From positions 34,714,480 to 34,778,479 of the forward strand of contig JALIGW010000005.1 of assembly GCA_023053685.1 (NCBI GenBank): a stretch of 64,000 nucleotides of DNA. Direction: 5' to 3'. Positions 50,680 to 61,699 of this stretch are shown in pieces. The translations under genes were made by a program, and so were the position numbers. The notes under the pieces were generated by a model that was not told the DNA's origin, did not search any database, and worked only from the letters and a program-made list of their open reading frames with translations. This stretch comes from Diadophis punctatus similis. Taxonomy: Eukaryota; Chordata; Lepidosauria; Squamata; Dipsadidae. How positions within the stretch are numbered: position 1 is the stretch's first letter; each line of letters opens with the position of its first letter.

Positions 50680-51420
50680 ATTGAGGCCTTTGCAAATGAG
50701 TTAATTAATTTGTACCACTGCACTCTTTTCATGAAAAGGTGCAAAGCCGGCACATAATTTGAAATCTTACTGAATTCTCAAGGGAAAAGGAGAAGCAGAC
50801 ATTTATAAAGCTGCAAGGCCGGCAAAGCCTTTGAGCATCCTATAGGGCTTTATTATTATTTTTTCCATTTAAGAGATTTTCTTAGCCACTTTCCGGCTCC
50901 CACCCATGTAAAAGATGCCACAGAGTAGGCATTAAAATTTTTATGAAGTGCCTGCTTTATTGCCTTAATAAATCTTACTTTGGTTTGCAGAACGCAGTCC
51001 CACTGATGTTAAAGAGTTTATATGAAAATTAAGCTGCCAATCGATCTCTTTAATTAGACAAATGCCTAGATTAAAAATAAAACAAATGTCAGATAGAAAT
51101 GAAGGGCAAGCGTGGTTGCCCCAGAGGGAAATTCGCCCCTCCATATCTGTTTGCAAAGGTTAATGGACTCATATCTTATGATTAGGAGGAGCAAAAGGAC
51201 AGGTCTCTCACTCCTGAATTGTGCCTTTCAGCCGGACTGAATTATTTACAGCTGAAAATGAGTTACATAATTATGAACATGGTTAAAGTTAAGTTGAGTT
51301 CATTTTTCAGGAGGTTACTGCTGCATTTTCCCTGCAGTGTGTTTTTTCTCTTTATTCTGTATGGTCTATGGCAAGCCAAACGAAAAATTTGTCAACTGTC
51401 ATAATGAATAATGAGTTCCT
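50680..51420. other. candidate conserved non-coding element downstream of XPNPEP1
   Basis: About 740 bases without repeats or frames, carrying several homeodomain-type cores (GTTAATTAATTTG at 50700, CTTTAATTAGACAAATG at 51048, CCTTAATAAATC at 50962) and an E-box CAGCTG at 51249. The composition differs from the low-complexity AT-rich DNA around it. In amniotes the region past the XPNPEP1 3' end is a large gene-poor interval towards SORCS1, where long-range enhancers are plausible. The call is inference without alignment. Confidence 0.4.
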
Positions 51421-51684
51421 TATCCAGAATGTCATTTCTTTGTCCAAAGCAAGATGACATATATACACACAGATGCAAACATCTTTCCATTCCCCCTTTC
51501 TTTGATAAAGATTGTGGCCTCAGAAACAAGTCTGACTTTTTATATGTTCTAAAAGTTCTAAAAGAATATTAAAATAATTACCAGAAATATCAGAAAACCA
51601 GATTCCACCAAGATGCTTAAATGGATGCTTGAAAGATAAAAATGTTAAGAGGTTAGGAACCCTTTAGTATTTTCTTTTTCTCTT

Positions 51685-52436
51685 TTCAGGAGGGAAGCCT
51701 GGCTGGTCCCCGGCGCCACCGCTTCTGCCCCAATTGAGTTTGGCTGGTGCACAGGGGAGGAGGGAAGGCTGGCTGGTCCCCGCTGACGCCGCTTTTGCCC
51801 CGATCAAGCCGGCACATGGGGAGTGGGGGAAGCCTGGTGGGGCAAGGAGACAGTGGTGCTGCCTGGAGAGATGGCAGATGGGCATGCCAGGCGCTCCCAC
51901 CCATCCCTCGCTCCGTCCGTCTTCCGGGAAGTTCACGAGAAGTAGTGGCGGGCGGAGCTGGGCAGGGCGGAGCCGCCGGTGCAGCGCCCAGCAAGGAAGG
52001 CTGGGCGGGGAGGCGCAGCCGATTGTCTTTTCATGCCGCCCGCTTTGCTCGTCAGATGGATGGGCTGGAAGCCACCAGCGGCACCCAGCTGAGAAGTGCG
52101 GTTGAGTGGGGCCATGGCAGCGCAGCCTATTGTGCGGATGGGCCTTGTAGTGGTGGGCTTTGCTGCAAGCTGGTGTCCCTGCCTGACCTGGCTGCGGACT
52201 TCGCGATGCCCACTTGAGCAGCCATGAGCCCCCATGTCCTGGGCCAAGGAAAGCGCCAGCCAGTCTCCAGCCTGCCCGGTCCCCTGCGAGGTTGGGGGCC
52301 AGTGTGTAGGTGGCCAGCCCTTGGTGGAAACACAACTGCTGCTGCTCTGGGGCTGAGAAGGGGGCGGCGGCACTCTCAGATCCCCCTTGGAACCAGAGGT
52401 CGCAGCAGCTGCCGCCAGCCTTTCAGGGGCGGGAGT
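51685..52436. other. GC-rich block fused to the hAT transposase remnant
   Basis: The block starts and stops abruptly against AT-rich sequence. It contains a near repeat of GGCTGGTCCCCG with CGCCGCTT(C/T)TGCCCC at about 51700 and 51770, and many CpGs. CTGCTGCTGCTCTGGGGCTG (near 52337) resembles CTGCTGCTGCTCTGGGGCGG inside hAT copy B (near 22121). Overlapping frames in it are composition artefacts. Confidence 0.5.
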
Positions 52437-52442
52437 TACTAG

Positions 52443-53616
52443 TGATGGGGCATCTTCTATGGTGGGGGCAACATCTGGTTTCATACAGAGATAAAGCATA
52501 AAGTTATTCAGTTCCATTGTATTATTCATCAAGAAGCTCTTTGTGCCAGGGAAAGCAGCAAAAAAATTGAAGATGTCCTCAAAGATGTCACAAAAATTGT
52601 GAATTTCATCATGGCTCGTACTCTGAATTATTGACAGTTTAAAGCACTTCTTGAGGAGGTTGAGGCACAGTATAATTGTCTACTTATGTACAATAATGTC
52701 CGGTGGCTGAGCAGAGGACGAGTCCTGGAGAGATTTGTAGCCTGCTTGGATGAAATTAGGCTGTTTGTGAATGAAAAAGAGCAGGAATATCCACAGCTCA
52801 CTGATATGGCCTGGGTTACCAACCTCATGTTTTTTTTACAGATTTTACAGTACACTTCAATGTACTGAACAAACAACTACAAGGTTTTGGGAAAACAGCA
52901 GAAAGGATGTTTTGGGATATCAAAACATTTGAGAGAAAACTTCAGGTTTTTGAAAGAGACCTTGAAAGTGGGCAGCTGAAATACTTTCCAAATCTAAAAA
53001 TGCATTTAGAAAAATCTACAATATTTGCAGACAATCCTACAAGCCATCAGGAAATCTACAAGGAATTTTCTAGCATTGTAGCAGCTGCAGAGGTGAATTT
53101 TAGTAACAGGTTTTTACAGTTCCGTAAGATGGAGACAACCCTGTGTTTTCTTATTTCTCCAGATAAAGCCAAATTTGAAGAACTTAATTTTTCATGCTTA
53201 AACTGGTTAGATTTAGGAAATCTGGAAATGGAGCTATTGGAATTTCAAGAAAGCTCCATGTGGAAAAATAAATTCTGTGACCTGCGTGAAACACTTGAGA
53301 AGATAGAAAGGATGACAGAGGACAGCAGAGTTCTGACACAGTTACCTGTACTTCTGAAAATGAAATCCTTAAAGTGTGGAATTCTCTGCCAAATAATTTT
53401 AAGTCAATGAAAGCACTTGGGGTTGCTTTCCTTACTTTGTTTGGATCATCTTATGCTTGTGAGCAGCTGTTTTCAGCTTTGAATCATATCAAAAATGATA
53501 CCAGAAACAGACTTACAGATGACCTGAGTAATGCATGTGTTGCTCTCAAACTTACAAAATATGAGCCAAGGTTAGAAAAATTATCAGCGGGCATACAACA
53601 GCAAAAGTCACAGTAA
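52443..53616 (+). pseudogene. hAT transposase, C-terminal two thirds, frameshifted
   Basis: Readable pieces in order: SDGASSMVGATSGF (the catalytic-Asp block), IHQEALCARESSKKIEDVLK, NVRWLSRGRVLERF, LFVNEKEQEYPQL, ERMFWDIKTFERKLQVF, then the hAT dimerisation region LTLFGSSYACEQLFSALNHI and RLTDDLSNACVAL. The family is the one that gave rise to EPM2AIP1 and GTF2IRD2 C-terminal regions in vertebrates. Frame changes occur near 52500, 52620, 52855 and 53370, and one in-frame stop follows ARTLNY. The zinc-finger N-terminus is absent. It is not functional. Confidence 0.8.
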
Positions 53617-53763
53617 TAAAAAGCATGCCAAATGCAAAGTTTTACATTTCAATAAAAAGTTGTTTGTTTTATTGAAAGCGCTGTTATTGTGGTTTTTTTC
53701 CAGAGAAAAAATGTTAATCACATATGAGTTGTTTTTTCTAAACTAAAACCTCATTATTCATTA

Positions 53764-54226
53764 CCGTATTTTTTGGAGTATAAGATGCACTTTTCCGCCC
53801 CCTAAAAGAGGGTGGAAATGTTGGTGCGTCTTATACACTGAATGCAGCCATTTTTGGCCTCCTGAAGCCACACCCCTGCATCCCATTTTTGCAAAAACGG
53901 GGTGCACAGAGTCCTGCAGAGTGCTTCTGGGGGGCTGGGGGAAGGCAAAAATGCTGTTTTTTGCAAAAAACGGCCTGTTTTTCACAAAAACTGGGGTTTT
54001 TGTGCCTTCCCCCAGCCCTCAGAAGCCCTCTGCAGGCCTCCCAAACCCTCTGCGTGCCCCCCCTTTTTTTTGCAAAATTGGGCATGTTTTTCACCTGTTT
54101 TTGCGAAAAATGGGTGTGCAGAGGTTTTGAGAGGCATGCAAAGTGCTCCTGAGGGCCAGGGAAGACAAAAACTTTTTTTCTTACCTCTTTGAAATCTTGG
54201 TGCGTCTTATAGTCTGCAAAATATGG
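53764..54226. mobile_element. TA-flanked terminal-inverted-repeat MITE, copy B
   Basis: The left end is CCGTATTTTTTGGAGTATAAG and the right end CTTATAGTCTGCAAAATATGG, flanked by TA (53762-53763, 54227-54228). The interior has CAAAAACGG...CCGTTTTT-type hairpins. Same family as 19870-20246. It interrupts the hAT remnant, so it is the younger insertion. Confidence 0.75.
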
Positions 54227-54317
54227 TAAATTGCCCTATTGGCACTCCGAGATAAATACGTGGGTTTTGGGTTGCAGTTTGGGCACTCGGTCTCAAAAAG
54301 GTTTGCCATCACTGGTA

Positions 54318-54374
54318 TAGGGAGTTGGGCTTGATGACTTCTTAGGTGTCTTTCAACACTATGTTTTTATGATG
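54318..54374 (+). mobile_element. old CR1 3' terminus
   Basis: GGGAGTTGGGCTTGATGACT followed by TCTTAGGTGTCTTTCAACAC fits the CR1 3' end (GGTTGGACTAGAAGACCTC...CCTTCCAAC), with decay. Confidence 0.55.
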
Positions 54375-54476
54375 CTTGATCCATAATGACATCTGGGTCC
54401 TTCAGAATACTAGTATTTTACCTTCATTGTTTATGCTATGTTCACAGCACTGCCTATTTGGAGTTTACCTCTTAAA

Positions 54477-54728
54477 GCAATAGCACTTAGACTTATATAG
54501 CAATAGCAATAGTACTTAGACTTATATACCACTTCAAAATGCTTTCCATCCCTCTCTAAGTGGTTTACAGTGTCAACATATTGCCTCCAACAATCTGAGT
54601 CCTCATTTTATTGACCTCAGAAGGATTGAAGGCTGAGTCAACCTTGAGTCAGTCAGGGTCAAACTCCTGGAGTGAGCAGTGACTTAGCCTGCAATACTGC
54701 ATTCTAACCACTGTGCCACCACGGTTCT
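54477..54728 (-). mobile_element. tRNA-derived SINE, (GCTATT)-type tail
   Basis: Minus strand: AGAACCGTGGTGGCACAGTG head with A box, then GACTCAAGGTTGACTCAGCC, ATATAAGTCTAAGT and a tail. The last 50 bases of the element (54477-54530) are partly duplicated: CACTTAGACTTATA appears twice with a CAATAG spacer. The B box is eroded. Confidence 0.88.
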
Positions 54729-57061
54729 TATGTGATTATCTTGGTCCATATGTAAAAAACTATTGAAGAATTCTTGTATGGTGACTGGGCTTACATGCCT
54801 GTAATGCTTCTCCCCCTATTAATTCATATATACAGCAGAATGCAACACCAATGGTACATTTCAGTAGCAGTAGCAGTAACAGTAAGGATGTGCATGCTTC
54901 AAAAATTATTTAGTAAACATGCTTCAGAGTGTGTAGGCACCTGAGAGCAACATCTCAAACTAGATATCATTTTAAAGTTTCCACTTGAATGACAATGTTG
55001 CTACTTCTCAAGTTTACGCTGACATTTTTAAAATACCACTAATAACAATAGCACAGGGATTATATGACAGAAGCCATCCTACAATGATTTGGGAAAATGC
55101 TCTGTGCTACTCCCTGAATTCCAGTAGTATATTTATAGCTTTCTCACATTCCATCTATTCCCATGGCAATATGTTATTGCTCAATCAAACTAGTGCTCCC
55201 TCTCCCAATGCTGCAAGCAAATTGCCCACTTAGAAAACATTGAGATGCATTAAACAATATTAACTTTATTTATCAAAGTCCCTTACCAGTCATTCACAAT
55301 AATTAGGCCAATCAAATTTACCAACTTAACTGGGATTCTGGAATCCATAGAGTGGAATCCTGGATTCTGACTGTTCCATCCAAAACTATGCAATAATCTG
55401 CTCAACCCTGCTAAGATTCAGGGAACTGAAGATAAAATAAATGTAAATTTGTTTTGGTTTTGCTGTAACGAAAGGAATAATACAGTTGATATGCTCAAGA
55501 TTCTGTCCATTTAATTATCTGCCAAATCTTGATACATAGTTGATCTTCAGGCATCTGGACTATCTAATAAATTTCAGATATTTATGACCAGAGAATTTGT
55601 TCTCTCCAGCTATGCTAACTAGTATTTATAGATAAATATTAGTGGAATCAATCAGTTTTTCCTGCCCAGTTTTTGACATGGCAACATAGGCCTAGATTAT
55701 TACTTGCCTAGATTTAACTGTCAAGAGATTAAAAGAAAATCAGTAATACTGGGGTCCAAGATGACAAAATCCTGAAAATGACTGATAACTTAACTGAAAA
55801 TTTCATGGTGATCTGAGCTTTTACCAAGAAGAGAACTGTTTGAAAGTACAAGTGTTCATTGAAAAATGTCTTTCTAAAGAATGAAGACCTTGGGAGATGC
55901 TTTTTAAAATTATGCTGGAATTTTCTTATTTTTATTTTTTTACAGTATGGATCTGCTACATCTTTCTTTCTTAAGTAGCAAACACAAGAAAGTGTTTGCC
56001 TGCAATTTCCAAGGAAAACATCAATTTTTAAAAAATGGTCCAAGTATGATGAGTGAGTCCTTGTAACAAGAGACAAGTCTAAAATCTGAGGAACAAATGA
56101 GAGAAATCAAGATGAAGAGCCTTAATATTTTCTCCCAGAAAGGCTCATACTTGTACATAGGATTTGTTATTTTCTGTAGTGCTTAAAGCATATTTGGAAA
56201 CAAAGACTGTTTAAAAGCTTTTGACAGGACTCCTCTATTCATTTTTTTAGAATTATTTTTTGGTTGGAAGCGATGGGCTATACAGTGTCTTTTCCTCTAA
56301 GGGAATCTATGAGTTGCTAATGGCAGTAAGCAGTAATGAGGAAAATGTGTTAAGAAGAAAAATATATCATACTCTTGTACACTGGCAATGACTGGCAATT
56401 TGTATAACATGATGACTTCATAAGAAGGAGACCTCTGACAGCCTTTGACTGACTTGCTATTTATTTGTTTGGTTTATATCTATACGTTTCTCAGAAGCTT
56501 GAAGTGCATATATATAGCACACCTTCTTTCCATTTTTTTCAGTAGGTTGGATTGAGAGACAATGATTGGAGAAACATGGGCTTTCATGACTGATGGTAGT
56601 CCTGAACATGGGTTTCCAACACTACATCACACTGACTTTTCTCCCAGACTTTGAAAAAGAGGCAAATACTTTAAAAAGTTCATTGCATTCTTATAGCACA
56701 TTCAGGATTGGAGTTTTTTTCAGACTTGGTTAGAAGCAAGAGCTGCTTTGTTGAACAGCAGAGAGAGACTGTATGTACACGAGAGTCAAAGCACTCTTAC
56801 AAATAATGTTGAATTATGCACAGCCAAAAGACTAAAGATACAAAGATAGGAAAGAAAGAGGAAAAGAGAGAGGTCAGAGCCCGAATAGCTGTGTAGCATG
56901 AAAAAGCTCTAGACTTATTCTCCAATACCTAAAGCGAATGTTAGAAAACTCTGCCATAATTCCTGTCAGAATTGTTCAACCCAGTGTCAACTTGTAGATT
57001 TTCCAGCCAGTTGCAAGTTTGTTTTGAACTTTCTGAACGACAAAGAAACATAAAGTGAATT

Positions 57062-57063
<2 letters not shown>
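54729..57063. other. AT-rich intergenic, no recognised feature
   Basis: Nothing assigned. Confidence 0.5.
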
Positions 57064-57109
<46 letters not shown>

Positions 57110-57131
57110 ACTCACACACACAGACAGACAG
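57064..57131 (+). repeat. (CA)n microsatellite
   Basis: (CA)n with two CACTCACA interruptions, followed by CAGACAGACAGAG. Confidence 0.97.
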
Positions 57132-57514
57132 AGTACTTTGGGAGATTGGTAGTATTTCTATTTCTACACAGGTTATGGTCATGTTGTATATCTAGGAATG
57201 CTATCAAGTTGAGGACTCTTTCTAAACATTCAGACATTTCATCTTCCAATCAATCTACTTTAAAATACAACCAAGATTGATCTGGGTTACCTTGACAATT
57301 TGCAAATCTGTGCATATATTAAGAATCAACGAGTTAGGCTCATTTGTGTTTACAAATCTAGAACTTGTAGACAAGTATCAGCTGATCTTTGCCTTTCTGG
57401 ACATTCATTAAGTACAAAGAACTGCTAACCAATGAGTACCTGCTTACTATTATTTCAAATTGACCAATATCTTGTTTTGGAAAAAATTCCAGAATCAGTC
57501 TGAAGGCTGTCAAA

Positions 57515-57600
57515 CAAATAAATTCCTTGTGTGTGTGTCTGTGTTTCCAATCACACATGGCCAATAAAGAATTCTAATTCTAAAGAATTCTAATTCTATA
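57515..57600 (+). mobile_element. 3' end of the L2-like LINE family of 4081-7362
   Basis: AATTCCTTGTGTGTG, CCAATCACACATGGCCAATA and AAGAATTCTAATTCTA match 7301-7360. The tail has begun to vary (ATTCTA units with an AAAGA interruption). Only the last 85 bases are present, so it is a severely 5'-truncated copy. Confidence 0.85.
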
Positions 57601-58483
57601 GATTGTTAACAAATATAAATAAAAAACTTCTCACTCACCACAGTGAAAAACTCCCATTGTTCTTCAACTTCCATGGCTGGCAATATAAACAATTTTGGGG
57701 ATAATTTCCACCAATTATTCTAGCATGTTGTTACAATATGAACTCCAGAAAGCAGGAGATGAGACAAAGCAAAATTACTTTCCAATGAAAGCAAAGACTA
57801 TACCTTGAAGTATAAGGCTGCAATATGTTGCTTTTTCTGAAACAGCATTTTTTGCACTCAAAAGTTTCCTTATTCTCAGATAAAATAGGATATATATATA
57901 TATATATATTGTGATTGAAAAACTGCAGGATAACATCTTGCAACCAGGACAATGGGGATAGGTCAGGTCAATCTAGTGCCTTATAATCAATTCTAGATGG
58001 ATAGTCTGAATCAATATGTGGGCTAGTATGAAGAAATAGAATTAGCTATCAAAATAGAGGTAAGTAGGTTAGTTCTACTGCAAACCTGCTATAGATGTCT
58101 TGTTACAGGTTCAGAAATATTTGAGTAGTTACATTTAGTTTGATCATCCATAGACCCTAGCAGTTTATAGCACTACTGTGGTAGATGTATAGTAGTAATG
58201 GAGAGTTCTGATATTCATGTCTCCTATTGGGAGCTTTTTGTGAGTCAGCAAAAGTGAGGGCTATGATGATGAAAACTGTCATAGCTGGGAAAGAAAAACA
58301 TTACACAGACTAAAAGAAACTTGAAACAGTATTCTGAATGGGGCAAATCAGAACAAAGTTGGAGTATGTTCAGAAATAGAAAAAGGAGCAGGAACAAACA
58401 TCGAATAGAAAGAAGGCTAGAAATATCAGAACAGGAGAGTCAAGATATGGTAAGATTAAGGCTATACACTTGCTTTGTGTATA
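57601..58483. other. intergenic with a (TA)n run
   Basis: A short (TA)n run lies at 57891-57909. Nothing else recognised. Confidence 0.5.
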
Positions 58484-58732
58484 GGAGCCGAGGTGGCGCA
58501 GTGGTTAAAAGCAGCACTGCAACCTTCAGCTGATTGCTAGTTCAGCAGTTCAGCTGTTCAAATCTCACCAGACTCAAGGTTGACTCAGCCTTCCATCCTT
58601 CCGAGGTGGGTAAAATGAGGTCCCAGATTGTTGGGGGCAATATGCTGAACTCTGTAAACCGCTTAGAGAGGGCTGTAAAGCACTATGAAGCGGTATATAA
58701 GTCTAAGTGCTATTGCTATTGCTATTGCTATT
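58484..58732 (+). mobile_element. tRNA-derived SINE, (GCTATT)-type tail, well preserved
   Basis: Starts GGAGCCGAGGTGGCGCAGTG with an intact A box, has GTTCAAATCTCACC (B box region), CTCAGCCTTCCATCCTTCCG, GCTTAGAGAGGGCTGTAAAG and GCGGTATATAAGTCTAAGTG, and ends in (CTATTG)n. No clear target duplication. Confidence 0.92.
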
Positions 58733-59312
58733 TGTTCTTCACTTTTGCCTCCCCTCACTCCAAGATCATACGGAAACAACATAATTCCATATGCAGCCAA
58801 TCAGCCAACTAAGGGAGGTTTCATTAATTAACAGATTGAAAGACAAGTGTGAATAGACTGATGTAATGGAAACTTGAAGTGAGAATCATTAAAACTTCAG
58901 GAAAGATATGTTGCTGATACTGTGAATTATGTAATTGTATAAAACAAGTTTTCATTTCACAGACTAGAAGTTGCCACTCATAGATGCAAAGCTCTTTTTA
59001 AACATTTGCTGTTACAAAAGTATGGCAGCACAAAAACACTCCAGTGTGTTTTCAAATCTGAGCTGCCATCAATCAACATGTTAAATCAACATTTGTGGAT
59101 TCAACTTCAATCTTGCTACAGTAATAAAAGCTTTAGAAAGTCAATGTTATAGGTTACAGGTATAGCAATTTTGTAATTTACAGCACTTTGTTTTGCACAT
59201 TTATATTGATATTTCTTCCAATGCTATGTGGACAGTAGGAAAATTAATGACAGTATGAGTTGCTTTCGTGTCTTAAAGAGAAAACAAAAGCTTGAGTGGC
59301 TTTTTATCTACA
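58733..59312. other. intergenic, no recognised feature
   Basis: Nothing assigned. Confidence 0.5.
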
Positions 59313-59333
59313 GTAAAATACATATCAACCATG

Positions 59334-59591
59334 TAACACTAGCACTAGCACTTAGACTTATATACCGCTTCACAGTGCTTTTACAGCCCTCTCTAAGCAG
59401 GTTTACAGAGTCAGCGTATTGCCCCCAACAATCTGAGTCCTCATTTTACCCATCTTGGAAGGATGGAAGGCTGAGTCAACCTTGAGCCTGATGAGAATTG
59501 AACTGCCGAACTGCAGACAGCCGGCAGTCAGCAGAAATAGCCTGCAGTACTGCATTCTAACCACTGTGCCACCGCAGTTCTTGTATGATAT
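59334..59591 (-). mobile_element. tRNA-derived SINE with perfect 21-bp target duplication
   Basis: Bases 59313-59333 are repeated exactly at 59592-59612 (GTAAAATACA...CAACCATG). Minus strand: AGAACTGCGGTGGCACAGTG head, GGCTCAAGGTTGACTCAGCC, GCTTAGAGAGGGCTG and ATATAAGTCTAAGTGCTAGT, with a short CTAGTG-type tail. The duplication defines the element ends exactly. Confidence 0.95.
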
Positions 59592-59612
59592 GTAAAATAC
59601 ATATCAACCATG

Positions 59613-59974
59613 GCTCCCTGGTCACAGTTCCATCTCATCACCAAACAAACACTTCTTGTTTTTCATAGGAAGATGTTCTCATGGGAGGAAGAGGGGATGT
59701 TGGACTGACATCAGAGATGGGGTCTTGTAAAGCAAAAAAGAATCCTGAAGAAGATCTGAAAGAAGTGCTTGGATGGAGGAAACACAGTCCTTGGCACAAA
59801 GAAGGATGGTTTTAAATAATGCTTATACTGTTGAAGATTTGTTCTTGGTTTCACTAAACAGCAATAGGTGGATTTAAATTGAACTGGGCAATATTATATT
59901 GCTGAAGGTGCATTAATTAAATAACACTTGAAGAAAAGATTGCTGAAGAAATAGTTATTTGTCCAATTTTTATG
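59613..59974. other. intergenic, no recognised feature
   Basis: Nothing assigned. Confidence 0.45.
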
Positions 59975-60445
59975 ACTGTCCATCTCATAGGAAATGATTC
60001 TGGGCAGCATACAATACAAGCAATAATTAAAACATTCTGCAAAATCAATTAAAACCATAAACATGGTTAAAACAAGACCATGAGCGGGAAGATATTACAT
60101 ATAATTCAGTCAGCATATGGACTTCCTATTACCAGGGGATCCCCTGGCTTTATGAAAAAGGACTTTCCAGAAGGTCACGAGGATTGGCGCTAACCACACC
60201 TTGGCAGGAATGATCTTCCAGAAAGCAAGAACTGCAGCAGAAAAGGCTTCACCTCCTTCAGATGGAACTCTTTTGCACATGGGTCCTTCAGCATGCCTCT
60301 CCTAGCAGACCTGATGGGGCTGTTAGATGTAGCTGGGAAAAAGCAGTCCCTCAGACAACCTGTATATAGCCCCAAGCCATATACAGTTTTAAAGTTCAAA
60401 ATGTTATGCAATGTGAGAACAACCTTGAGGGATCAGGAGTTGTCT
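59975..60445 (-). mobile_element. old LINE 3' region (L2/CR1 group)
   Basis: The minus strand reads a decayed C-terminal coding end (CFFPATSNSPIRSARRGMLK, LLSGRSFLPRCG) and then a 3' UTR with TTGTATTGTATGCTGCCCAGAA and ATGAGATGGACAG. The layout (small-residue C-terminus, then a GCTGCCCAGA-type hairpin) is that of squamate L2-group LINE ends. Precise family unresolved. Confidence 0.45.
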
Positions 60446-61699
60446 ATGAAACAATCATAGAAGGGGGTGGAAGGACCCCCAGTAGCTTAATGGTCAGAGG
60501 AAGAGGAAGAACATAGCATTATCATAATTGATATGGTGGTTAAAAGTGGTGACAGACATTTGTACTTTCAGACTTGTGAGATTCTGTTAATGTAGCCTTA
60601 CAATCCAGTAGAATTAGCTTATCTAGTCATGTTTCTTGGCTGGTTGACTGACAGAAAATGCTTCTGCTGACCTTCCAAGTGGATCTCTGGTTCCCCTTGC
60701 CCAGAAGAAGCTTCATCTGAAACAAGAGTACAAGATGGCTATTTGTGGATTTGCTCAAGATGTGCCTTAATAGTGGCTTTCTCCTATGTTTCAGGTTCAT
60801 CCTTTGTTGATCTCCAGAAGTGCTCTAAATGTCTTCTCTACATTTCATTTTCTCAGCTCTTCTGTAAACCACGTAGAACAATGGGATATACAATAAAGGA
60901 GACGCGGCATGGGCACAATCTGGGTCGATCTGTCATTGGACATAGACTGATCTAACAGGTTCTTCCTCCTTGCAGTGGGAGGTGGTGTCAACTTAACCTA
61001 ACCATAACCCAAGGAACCTGAACACCCAGTTCCTTGCCATACACAGTTTTGGACTGTAGTCTTCAGTATGTCATGAACATCCAGGTGTGGTTCTGAAACC
61101 AGTGGCACTAGTCATTTTCTGCTAATATGTCATTTTCTGCTCTAAGAGCAGCTTTGTTAAAATGAAATGCATAGATCTTCTGTGTGCACGCCACAAAATC
61201 TGGAAATGCTGCATTTGTTCAAGAAAACATTGAACAAATGGGTTAGATATCCCCAGACTTTGATTTTACATATGACATGAGGCATCTAATTCTGCTGCTT
61301 TGATTCTGTAATAACCATTTAGGTAATTAGGGAAGGATTTCTAATTACATCAATTGATCATATTTAATTTTTTTCCAGAAGTTTAATAACTAGTGATTAT
61401 GATTCATTCATATGTTCAGATTCATTAGTAAAAAGTAAACATGAGAAAAGGGGATTTTTAAGAAAAGCAAAAGTCACTCTGATCCTATTATACAGTTGAA
61501 TATCAATGATTTAAACTGTGTAATCAGATACGAGTGACTTTTGCAACACATTTTCCAGTTAATTGTCACTGGAGTATGCTGCAGCAAATTCATGTCAGCA
61601 CTGCTAGTTCTTTCCCCTTATTAATCAGTAATTCAAGACAAAAAGACTTTGATTGGAAAAAGTCCTATTGTACTAGTAAAATTTCTAAAGAAATACAGA
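60446..61699. other. intergenic, no recognised feature
   Basis: Nothing assigned. Confidence 0.45.

Larger units (their letters stand above)
52437..54314 (+). mobile_element. decayed autonomous hAT transposon, 3' half
   Basis: Transposase sequence (52443-53616) is followed by an untranslated end that finishes GGTTTGCCATCACTG at 54314, the right terminus also seen in the MITE at 40035-40421. The 3' UTR is interrupted by the TA-flanked MITE 53764-54226. The left end is missing, replaced by the GC-rich block. The right flank is GTATAGGG; no matching left octamer was found. Confidence 0.75.

Noticed and set aside
51664..52532. Open frames of up to 223 codons in the GC-rich block at 51.7-52.5 kb
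   Set aside because: Composition effect: frames exist on both strands at once and none resembles a known protein.
58484..58560. tRNA gene at the head of the SINE copies
   Set aside because: A and B boxes are present, but the B box is degenerate, no cloverleaf can be folded, and the same head occurs in seven dispersed copies with a SINE body.
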